Assembly (NCBI RefSeq): GCF_905147045.1 | Contig: NC_065897.1 | Location: 2,929,001 to 2,993,000 of the forward strand | Reading direction: 5' to 3' | From: Nymphalis io | Taxonomy: Eukaryota > Arthropoda > Insecta > Lepidoptera > Nymphalidae | DNA: 64,000 bases | Part shown: positions 38,001-50,000 of the stretch, piece by piece | Layout: each line of letters starts with the position of its first letter | Numbering within the stretch: position 1 is the first letter of the stretch | Made by a program: the position numbers and the translations under genes | Notes under the pieces: generated by a model | Told to the model about the DNA's origin: nothing | What the model saw: the letters and a program-made list of their open reading frames with translations, nothing else | Database searches by the model: none

Positions 38001-41000
38001 TCACTCCCTTTACTTTAAGTCTATCAAAACTATCTCTTTCGTGGTGCTTCTAGCCCTCTGCGATTTCATTTCGCAAGTTTTTTTTATTAATTATATTTCT
38101 AATAATATTTTTAAAATAGAAACATTGTATTTACGTAATATATCGATATTTATATGATATAAATATCCTTAGTGAATCACGTAATTATATTTGTTTTCCC
38201 CATGTACGTCCCATTGGTCGGTCTTCCTTATTTTTATCCTCAACTTACGTAAAGAATCCCCACCTACAGTTATTAGAGCTGGTTTGCTGGCGGTTTGTGA
38301 TCTGGACATTTGTGTACCATAAGAATATCGGTGCAGACGAGTCGAAAGGAAAGGTTGAGAACTGTTAAAGGTTACAATTTTGTATATATTTTTTTGTCTC
38401 AAATATATCGTACTTAAATTCAAGGCGGTAATAAACCGATGGATATCATTACCGTATTGTATATATCGTGTGTTATAAAGAGTTCTCATGTAAACCTTTC
38501 GATCGAGAGCATAGTATATGAATTTTGGTGTTATTTATTCTCAGAAAATGGCGACGATCGGCAGCGAGAGCGCGCCATGGATGGATTGGTCGCAGCACGA
38601 CATCTTCCCGGGCTCGTTCGAGAAGTGCTCGCTGCTGACGGCGGCGCTGACGCACATTGGCCTCTACATCCTCATGTTCCTCGGCTTCGTCAACCAGCTG
38701 CTATTTAAACCCAAAGTCGCCACGGAGAGAAATAGAGAAGTAAGTGGGTTATTCGTATATATAAAGATTATATCCTGTCTGCCCATTAACGCAAAGCTCA
38801 TACTTTAAAAACCTAGACTTAAAATTTGGTAATGACGTTTTATGAACTGTAGTTGTAATGTTTTGAATAATTGAACAGCGAATTTAAATCTTTCAAATCG
38901 CTAATCGATCCATTTAAAATTATATTTTTGTACTGGTCGGTTACTTTGTTTTTTTTTTTTTATAAATTACTAGCTGACCCGTCCGACAGACTTTGTGGGA
39001 TTTTTTTCCTAATTTTTCTTACATATAACACTAATCGCTGTTCGGCTGATTTATTCGGGAACTGTAGGGCTATTCTCTGAGAACAATCTCGAAACTCACC
39101 CCAAGAAACGGTCGTGAAATGTCAAAGTAATGTCAAGAATACACGCATATCAATAGTATATCGCCATAAGTACGTTGTCAAAATTTCACAAGTGAGTATT
39201 GTTGTGAGTTCTTATAGAAATGTACCGTGAGTTCTCATCTCATAATGTTTGTATTAATTTGAACGGTTACCATATTTACTTTTAATACGTAGTTACGTAA
39301 TGATATTATTTACATACTTTAAATCATTTTACATAAATGAGATTATATTCTGTCTCCGTTAAATTGATTAATGTTATTAGTAGTCGATATTGGAAAAATA
39401 TTTATAGCTTGCTTAAAGTGATTTTCCTTTAACTTGGGTTTTCCGCATCATTTTATGTATGTCATCGAATGCTCCGACAGTATTTTTTCTTCTCATATAT
39501 AGTATGTTATCTATTTGTAAACTTTGTTGCGGTAATTGTTTAAATGCATTAAATGTATAATAAAAATCAAAATTTAAAAACTTAAGTTAATTCTTCATAA
39601 TAAGAAAAAAAATTATATATATATATACAGTAACAGCCTGTTAATGTCCCACTGCTGGGCTAAGGCCTCATCTCCCTTTTTGAGGAGAAGGTTTAGAGCT
39701 TATTCCACCACGCCGCTCCAATGCGGGTTGGTGGCATACACATGGGTGAGAATTTCAGTGAAATTAGACACATGCAATTTCCTCATGACGTTTTCCTTCA
39801 CCGTTAAACTTTCTTTTTTTCTTTCGTTCTTAAACTAAAACTTTCTAATGTACCACACATTAGAAAGTTTTAGTTTCTGCCATAGACGCTGAAAGTTAAC
39901 TAAGTCAAAGGCACGGCTTAGGTCTTAGAAGCTAATGTTCGACAGACCTTTTAATAGAACGACAATTAAACGTGCTTAATGTGATATTTGTTCTGGTCGT
40001 ACTATCCATATTATTTATTATTTAAAGCGTTCCTTGTGGGTTGTTCTCTAAAGCGTCGGCATACTAAACCTGCGGACCAAAAGTTGGTTTCTAAAAATTT
40101 ACTCATCCTACTTGCGTGTATCTTGACCTTAAACGAATTAAAAGCAGTGTCCTTGTGCTGTGGAAGACGTTCAACACTAAGACACTCCTGTCCCATATCG
40201 TGAATATGTTCCTTAATATCGGACTCTGTTACAGTTTTTAAGGCGCGAGAGATATAAATCGAACATTCCGGGTCAGCGACTTGTATTGTGCCGTCAGCAT
40301 ATCGCCTTTTTAGTTGTACTCCATATTTGGCATGATGACGAAATCATAACAATTTCTTATTAGATTATTATAATACATTAATCAATCAGTCAGTACAGGG
40401 TACTCAAACAATTGTGTGTGTATAAATAAATATATATTATTTCTTCGGTTTTTGAGTATTGGCTAGCCCCATACCTGGATCCGTCTCGCAATAATATACG
40501 CCTCAGTATCTCAAGATATCATATACGCAAAAGTATCTTGCATTGAGCGGAATACGTCCCTCTCATATTCGTAATTTTATTTTTACGTTTTCAATTCTTC
40601 AGAATTTTAAACCCATCACCTGTGGGTACTTTAACTTTAGACGTTGCTGGTAAATCGCGCGTAACCGAATGATTGGCAGCCTCAGAAATATCATCCATAA
40701 TTACATTTCGCTTGACGCGAGCGATCGTCACTATACACAATATCACGATATGTGGGTATACGGGAATTTGGTGCAGCTTCTTCGTGTACGCACTCAGGTT
40801 GAGGTGCAGACATAGGCGGTAGCGTAGGTTTTATGGACTGTACATTTTTTACTATTTCTGGATTAGTTACTGTCTGAGGTATGCTGGTATCTCGATCTTG
40901 ATGCAATTTCAATGTATTCCTAAAATCTGCCAGCTCAAGACTGGATTTTTTTTTGAAGTTCCGATAACTCTGTTCTCATTATAGGTATATCTTTAAGTAA

Positions 41001-44000
41001 CCGAGTTACGTCCACATAATCAATAAAACTGTTGGCAAGCGATTTTAATCCTTCGCCAATAAAAGTCGATTGAACATCCGGATCGAATTCCTTTAATAAT
41101 TTTGTGACGTCCTTAATGTTCTTTTTTTTTCTTATCTTCACCCTTTCTATGTACATTTCTTACGCCACGAACCGTTTTCGATTTCAGCATCTGTGAAATT
41201 TGTGACACAAATTTGCACAATGCTTAATTCATCCAAGATATCAATTTTATTTTATACAAAAGTCAAAAACTCGTTTATTATAACTTGTCCCGCCATAGTC
41301 GATAACTAGGACCACACGTTATATTTATCTCATTGTTATACTTCACTCGGAATCTTCGTTTGTTTGTTTATAATTTTTTTACGCACTTTGTAGCTTGCAA
41401 CAATACGTCAATACGGTTCGGCGTTTACCCGACATATTCGCATTTTATGTTTAACAGCTTAGTATTATAAGCTTTTAATTTATTTATATTTGTTACCCTT
41501 TTAATATTTTATTATACATATGTTGTGAATGAGATTTTCAATTGTTCTCTACTTTGCTTACCTAACTAACATTACCTAACCATTCAATTCGACGGATCTG
41601 CCCGTATCCCGTAACGGCTAATTTCTTTTTTCAATGTCGTCATTTTAACTCCTGTTTGATTATATTCTATTATTGTATTTATGTTACATAAATATTAAAA
41701 TGAAGCTAAATACATAATTCTCATGGGCTTGAAATACGATCGCTACGTTTAAGGGGTATGAGTCGCGCAATATCCTCAATATAAAAGATAATTGCACTTC
41801 CAATCTCAAGATCGTTTATTTCATTGTGTGTAGTGGTTGACCTACTCATGAATATGCACGTGTAACGTCTCATGCGACATTGACCATAATAATTATATCA
41901 CTTCAAGGATACAGGCATCAAAATAGTATATCAAACATAAGTCCGTAACAGCCTGTGAATGTCCCACTGCTGGGCTAAAGGCCTCCTCTCCTCTTTATGA
42001 GGAGAAAGTTTGGAGCTTATTCCACCACGCTGATTCAATGCGGGTTTGACGGAATACACATGTGGCAGAATTTCAGTGAAATTAGACACATTTAGGTTTG
42101 TTCACGATGTTTTCCTTTACCGTAAAGCACGAGATGAATTATAATCACAAATTAAGCACAAGAAAATTCAGTGGTGCTTGCCCGGGTTTGAACCCACGGT
42201 CATCGGTTAAGATTCACGCGTTCTTACCACTGGACCATCTCAGCTCTTAAACATAAGTCGGTTGTCATCATTTCACGGTTGAACAATGAGTTCTTACAGA
42301 ATAGCACTGCAGGTCGGGATATTTTATTAGTTCTTACTTTGACCATTAATAAGCAATTGTAATGCTTCTATATTGACTTGAGGAATTTTCGTTTATCGTA
42401 ATAAAATATATATTGCGTGACAGAAAGGTGTACATCAATATTAAAATTAATAAACGACTAGTTGTTAAATTTAATGTATAGGGTTATTAAGGCTTGAGTT
42501 ATATATTTGAGGTGAGGCTTGGTTTATATACATAATATAATGTTTTAATAAATACAACTAGTAAGTAAAGAGTAAGAATTATATATATTTAAAAACTTTT
42601 ATATATTAACTATATACGAAATAAATTCCTTCAAACTTTCTTCAAACGAGGCGTGAAGAGGCATCTTGCGGGCCGGCAAGGCTAGTACAGAACATTCTTC
42701 CAGACTGTACTGGCCGTCGTCGCGTTTGGACTCTACTACCACTTACCATCAGGTGGAGTAGAGTCATTTGCCATCCCGGCATATATAAAAAAAAATTGAG
42801 AAATATTAAATCTCTAATAAAAACGTTAGACCTTGACAAGTCGACACACGGGCAAGATAATAATAAAGCAAAGTCCAATTAATAACTTGGTTTGTTTAAA
42901 TCAGATGAGTGTTTAGGTAACAAGCTAACGATAATTTCTATGAGAAACGATATAATACTTTATATCATAAGAATTTTGTTCATTTTTTTAACTTTTGCAT
43001 TAATGTCGCCGACACGGTTTCGAAAGCACATTTGCGCGGTGCACATACTGGTGGTAGGGCTTTGTGCAAGCTCGTCTGGGTAGGTACCACCCACTCATCA
43101 GATATTCTACCGCAAAACAGCAATACTTGATATTGTTGTGTTTCGGTTTGAAGGGTGAGTGAGCCAGTGTAATTACAGGCACAAGGGACATAAAATCTTA
43201 GTTCCCAAGGTTGGTGGCGCATTGACTATAAGCGATGGTTGACATTTCTTACAATGCCAATGTCTAAGGGCGTTTGGTGACCACTTACCATCAGGTGGCC
43301 CATATGCTCGTCCACCTTCCTATTCTATAAAAAAAAAAAAAATTAAATATATCTTTTACATGATTATAGTTTATACTTTCTGGACTGACATTGACTGTAA
43401 AATATGGTTATATGTTTTGTAATCTTAAAGGTTCCACATAGTCGCGGTCAGTAGAATTCACTCCCGACTTTCGGCCCGGGCGCTGTGCGAGCAACCTAAA
43501 ACTTTTTAGTAATATTTATAGATCTCCAAAATGTCTACGGAGAAGTGAGAAAATAGCATATTATATCTTTTTTTTTTTGGGAAAATGGGCCACCTGATGA
43601 TAAATGATCACCATCGCCCATAGATATTGGCACGTAAGAAATATCTACAATTCCTTACGACGTCAATGTGCCACCAAACTTGGGAACTCGAGTGTATTGT
43701 GCCTGTACTACACCAGACTAGTGCCGAAGCCTCCTTCCCGGTCTTCTTTGTCGAATCAAATCAGCGAAGGCACTCTCCTCACGTTGACGCTCCTTCTGCG
43801 ACTAGAAACTTTTGCAGAATGAGACCATTTTCCAACTAACACCTAGAGATCTCCACCGACCGTAGCCACCAGGGATGCGTCTGGGGCCCCTACATAGCAG
43901 CATACTCGGTACATCGCACCACACTTATGACAAGAGAGTAAACCTCGCTATATTCAAACAGACTAGCACTAAGTCCTTCCACACAGTTTTCTGTGTTAAG

Positions 44001-47000
44001 ACACCGGAACACTTATTATATTTAAAACATTGAGAAAAAATAATAATTACTGAAGTTTATTTTTTTTGTCACAGCTTATACTATGTAAATTGCCTCGCAG
44101 TTAGTACAACCAGTGATTTGCACGCTATAGGCAGATAGGTAACGCACGCGGCTCGATACTGATAGCATTATAATATTTATTTATAACTTACTAGCTTCCG
44201 CACGCGGTTTCGCCCGCGTGTAAGAGATGAAAAGGTCATGTCGGGAATGATAAGATGCTATTAGTGTGTGTCCATCTTTGGGGTTTCAGTTTTCCGCGTA
44301 CAGAATTTCATCAAAATCTGTTCAGTAGTGGTAGCCGTGAAAGTGTAACAAAAAGACAGAGTTACTTTCACTTATACTTTCATTCATAATATTATTATTG
44401 TTTAGATTATTTAAAAAATACCATGTAATTTAATGCATATTTTAACGTGCAAAGTCGGGACAGCACTTGTTAAAAAAAAAAGATTTCGCAACAAACATGC
44501 GATTTGTAATACGAGTATTCACTCAACAGCGACGTCATCGAGTCTTTTATTTAAGCTGATTATATTTTATACGTAATCGACATATCGCTCATTGAATTAT
44601 TTGATCTTATTCTCATATGGAATTATAGATAATAAATATAAAATGAAGAGATTGAATATTATTTTAAATTATTGTACATAGTTTATGTATTTCTACTTGT
44701 TTTAGAGATTTGAAAAAATCTCACCGATTCTTAGATTATCAATTATGTATAAAATTTACTGGTGGTAGGGCTTTGTGCAAGCTCGTCTGGGTAGGTACCA
44801 CCCACTCATCAGATATTCTACCGCAAAACAGCAATACTTGATATTGTTGTGTTCCGGTTTGAAGGGTGAGTGAGCCAGTGTAATTACAGGCACAAGGGAC
44901 ATAAAATCTTAGTTCCCAAGGTTGGTGGCGCATTGGATATGTAAGCGATGGTTGACATTTCTTACAATGCCAATGTCTAAGAGCGTTGGTGACCACTTAC
45001 CATCAGGTGGCCCATATGCTCGTCCGCCTTCCTATTCTATAAAAAAAAAAAAAATCTCGTTGACACCAACAGGTTGGTCAAACATTGGCAAAATGTTACA
45101 AGGTATGAAATACGTTTACCGTTACGTTTATCTGAAGAGTTTGTTTATTCGGTTTGCAATCTCAGGATTATTGTTTGCCGAAGATAGCTTGTTTATTTAG
45201 AAATGTTATAGCCAAGTGGACAATTCAACACGGATGAAAACGGACAAAGAGTCTTGATATACAACTAGCATGAGCAAATACACAAAACATATAGCATTTA
45301 ATTTAGTATACAAACAATTCCAATAGCATAAAAACATTTCACGCGCGATTTAGCAAAGTTTCTCTCGGACTATTTCGACATCGACGACGGCGACAGCGTG
45401 CGATTAAATTCTTTGTGACTCGTAACTTGCAACCGTAACAATTCTGCCAGAGTTGATAAGATATTGCGATAACCGAACATTAGTCATGTACACATGTAAG
45501 ATACGCATATAGACTGTTAGTATTATGTTCCGGAAGTAGATATAACCTTTTTACAAATTGGTTTCACAAGAACTTTTAGTGTACTTTCAAAGTACGATCG
45601 TTGCTATAAAATAATAATGCCCTCCAGACCGATTTCGGCCACGGCGGCCAATCTTAAGTGAGATCAGCCAACTACGCAGGAGACATTATAGTGCACAAGT
45701 ATGTGCGCAAACACAAGAGCACTCTCTATTCCCCAACTCTCATAATCCGATGGGACGGTAATCCGACACGACCGGAAAGAGTTCAGGCGCAGGACCAACG
45801 GCTTTACGTGCTTTCCGAGGCACGGGAATGAACACACTTCCGACTTCCAGACTCCGGGATGCTACTGAGAATATTCTAACAGAAAAACCCTATAGCTTTT
45901 TATTGGCCCGATTGCAATAGAATATGAATCTTATAGACAGACAGTAATAGCCTGTGTTTGTCCCACTGCTGGGCTAAGGCCTCCTATCCCTTTTTGAGGA
46001 TGTTTAGAGCTTATTCCACCACGCTGCTCCAATGCGGGTTGGTGGAATACACATGTGGCAGAATTTCAGTGAAATTCGACACATGCAGATTTCCTGGCGA
46101 TATTTTCCTTCGCCGTCAAGCAACAGATAAATTATAATTACAAATTTAGCACATGAAAATTTCGTTCGCGTTCTTCCCACTGGGCCATCTCGGCTTTCGG
46201 AATATGAATCTTACAGACAATATTCAAATGAATGCTCATCATCAGATATATTTAATTTTTACATAAAAAAACGATTAATTTGCCTTGTTGACTTACAGGC
46301 AATACGTCTTTTTTGTTTAATAATACTTTATATGTTTAATAGTTTTTAATAACATATTAACTGCAAACTACTACTGTAATAACTTGTTTGTAAGATAAAA
46401 CTCCTACAGTGTACAGCATCGGTTTTAATAATTAACGCATCTATTTAAAAAGATAGAATAATATTATTCAGTCCGGTGTCGTTCAGTACTTTATATTAGC
46501 ATTATTTTTATTGGATAGTATTTTATATTAAAAATAAGTGAAGTAACTGCTTGGGAATGTCCCACTTTTGGACTCCAAAACCTCTCCCTTAAAGAAGGTC
46601 TATAATGCGGGTCGATGGAATATGTTATATATTAGTTAATAATTATATTTATAATAATCTAACTTATATTCGTTAAATATAGTAATAATATAATGCTAAT
46701 AATTCGGCCTGGACAAAAAACGTCAATGGTCTAAATGCAGTACCTAGTACACTCTAATCCCGTTGCTAAAGTTCCCGCTTCTCGTCCGCAGGGCTACGCG
46801 CCGCTATACAACCCGTTCGAGCAGTTCTACTCGCGTTACGTGTACCGGCGCGTCCGACACATCTTCAACAGGCCCATCTGCTCGACGCCCGGCGCCGAGG
46901 TCACGCTGAAGGAGCGCTACACGGACGACTACAATTGGTCATTCGGGTCCGTACGACTACCTGACCACTCACGCCGGGAGGCACTCGCACGCTTCTGAAA

Positions 47001-50000
47001 CTCACGAGGACATCGCGTCTCGGAACAGGTTCACGGGCACGGAGCGGCGCTGCATCAACCTGGGCTCGTACAACTACCTGGGCTTCGCGGCGCCGCAGGG
47101 CGCGTGCGCGGACGCGGCGGCGGCGGCGGTGCGGCGCTACGGGCCCGCGCTCGCCTCGCCGCGCGCCGAGCTGGGCTGCGCGCGCCTGCACCGCGACCTC
47201 GAGCGCACCACGGCAGACTTCCTGGGCGTCGAGGTGCGTGCCTGATTCTCTCGTTTTTGCTACCTCATATTATGTGCACTATAGTATGTGTCGTATCTTA
47301 GTTTACTCATTTCGATATTTAGATTTTTGATTCTATATATATCAACGTTGTTAACTTCATACTTATCGACCGTCAAAAATGTCAGCCGTCGTGGCAGAAT
47401 AAGTATGATGTTTCTACGAATACATTTAACTCAGACCTGAAGGTCCAGCTAAAGAAGTAAACTGCTAATGCCGACCGCATTAGCAATTGACTGGTTTAGT
47501 CTTTTGACTTCAGTTACTATAATTAACAGTATGTGTATAGTGAGATAGGTGTCGATATCGTTTCGGTACTCGTCCAAGTGTGCGTGTGTGGCCGGCAGGC
47601 GGCGGTGGTATTCGGAATGGGGTTTGCCACCAACGCGCTGGGGCTGCCCGGGCTGCTGGGCGCCGGCGCGCTGGTGCTGAGCGACGAGAACAACCACGCG
47701 TCGCTCATCCTCGGGCTGCGGCTCGCGCACGTCACGGTGCGCGTGTTCCGACACAACGACGTGACGCACCTCGAGCGCCTCGCGCGCGCCGCCGTCGCCG
47801 AGGGCCGCTGGAAGAAGATCGTCATCGTGAGTACACCACACCGACTGATACACCTGTTTAGAAATATATATGTATCCATTCAAATAAATTAACTAAAGCT
47901 TCTTTACGTATGTAAAATGATATTTGAACATGGCAATATTAAAAAAAGTTAACCGCAAACAATAGTATAAACTTTAATTATATTATTATTTTTAATGCTA
48001 TAAACTTTCTATTCCTATCGAAGTACGAGTGAAAATAAAATGAAGAAATCTTATATTGTACATTCCATGCGATTTGCTAGTATCCCCACTATAATACATA
48101 TAAACTAACTACATATTGTTGTTGATTGATATATCTTTATTTAATACAACACTATTCCACTTAACTACTTATTTCCACTTTCAATTCCGATAACAACTCC
48201 GCAGTCAGTCCCAACATATTTATTTACGAATCCCTAATGAATACTTTCTTAACTCATCATGCTGGGAATGGAATACTACATTCCTAGCTCAGATCTCGTC
48301 AGTAGGAGTACGCGTAACCGTTGGTTCACTCGTGAATGTGCCGATGCTGTATCAGCTAAGCAGGCGGCATATCGCAAGTGGATCAACGGCTGCATTAGCG
48401 GGGCATCTAACATTGACTCACTGAAAGCAAACTATAATAAAAATTCCAAGTCCTGTACAAAGGCATACACGAGAGCGGATGCACAGCGCATTGTACAGAT
48501 TGGTCATGACCTTGTTTCGCATCCTAGGGGCTCCCGTAGCTTCTGGCGTCTGACCAAGTCTGTGCAAAACAATTTCTGCCAACCTTCGCTGCCACCGCTC
48601 AGAAATCCGGACGGATCGCTAGCTCACAGTCCGCAAGAGCAAGCTGATCTCCTGGCTAAACTCTTTGCCGACAATTCCGTCATCGATGATTGTAGCGCAC
48701 TGCCACCTACAATACCTGCATGTGGCCATACGATGCCTGACATTAAAATCAGGCAACGTGATGTGCGTGCGGAGCTGCAATCACTTGATGTACGGAAAGC
48801 TAGCGGTCCCGATGGAATACCAGCCATAGTGCTGAAGAAGTGCGCAGCGGAGCTGTCTCCTGTGTTAACGCGCCAGTTCCAACTTTCTCTCTCTTCGGGA
48901 AGTGTGCCGGAGGCTTGGAGAAGAGCTAATGTGCAAGCGGTTCCCAAAAAAGGGGATCGGTCTGACCCGGCAAATTATCGGCCAATAGCTATCACCTCAG
49001 TACTTTGTAAGGTGATGGAACGGATTTTAAACAACCAACTGATCCATTACCTAGAAGATCACTGTCTAATTAATGATCGTCAGTACGGGTTTCGACCAAA
49101 ACGGTCCACAGGTGATCTACTAGCGTACGTAACACACCTCTGGGGTGAAGCTATCGACAAGCATGGAGAATCGTTGGCTGTCAGCCTCGATATCTCCAAG
49201 GCTTTCGACAGGGTCTGGCACAGAAGTCTTCTCTCCAAGCTACCGGCATATGGTCTGCCTGCTCAGCTATGCACCTGGATTGCCAGCTTCCTACACAAGC
49301 GTAGCCTTCGTGTTTTAGTAGATGGTTGCGCTTTACAATTCTATGTAGTGAATGCTGGGGTCCCCCAGGGATCTGTGCTATCTCCCACACTCTTTCTTTT
49401 GCATATCAATGATATGCTCTCCCTTGGGAACATACATTGCTATGCAGATGATAGTACAGTGCATGGTGGATACCACGGACGCGCAGTGGCTGGGCGGGCG
49501 GAAACTGAGGAGAGGCGGGAGAATCTTGTCATTGAACTCGATAGGACGTTAGATCTCATCGCCAAATGGGGCTCTGATAATCTTGTTGAGTTTAATGCCA
49601 AGAAAACACAGGTATGCGCTCTCACGGCGAAAAAGTCAACATTTTCCCCTCTTCCCTCCCTCTGTGGTACTCCGCTGGTGATGCAAAGCAAAATCGCCAT
49701 GCTGGGGATTGACGTTCGCTGCGACCTTAGTCCAAGGGATTACATCGAGGCTGTTATAAAAACAGCTTCACGGAAACTCGGAGTTCTGAACAAGGTGCGG
49801 CGCTTTTTCACGCCACAACAACTGTGCCTGCTGTACAAAACACAGGTACGGTCTTGCGTGGAATATTGCTCGCACCTTTGGGATGGCTCCGCTAAGTACC
49901 TACTTGAGGCCTTGGACCGGTTGCAGCGACGTGCCGTACGCATTATTGGCGACGTAAAGGTCACAAACACCCTTGAACCTTTACAATTGCGTCGTGAGAT

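Noticed and set aside
46901..48000. Antisense and off-frame reading frames over lace exons (Arg/Ala-rich)
   Set aside because: Shadows of GC3-rich coding exons; the sense frame matches SPTLC2 throughout.
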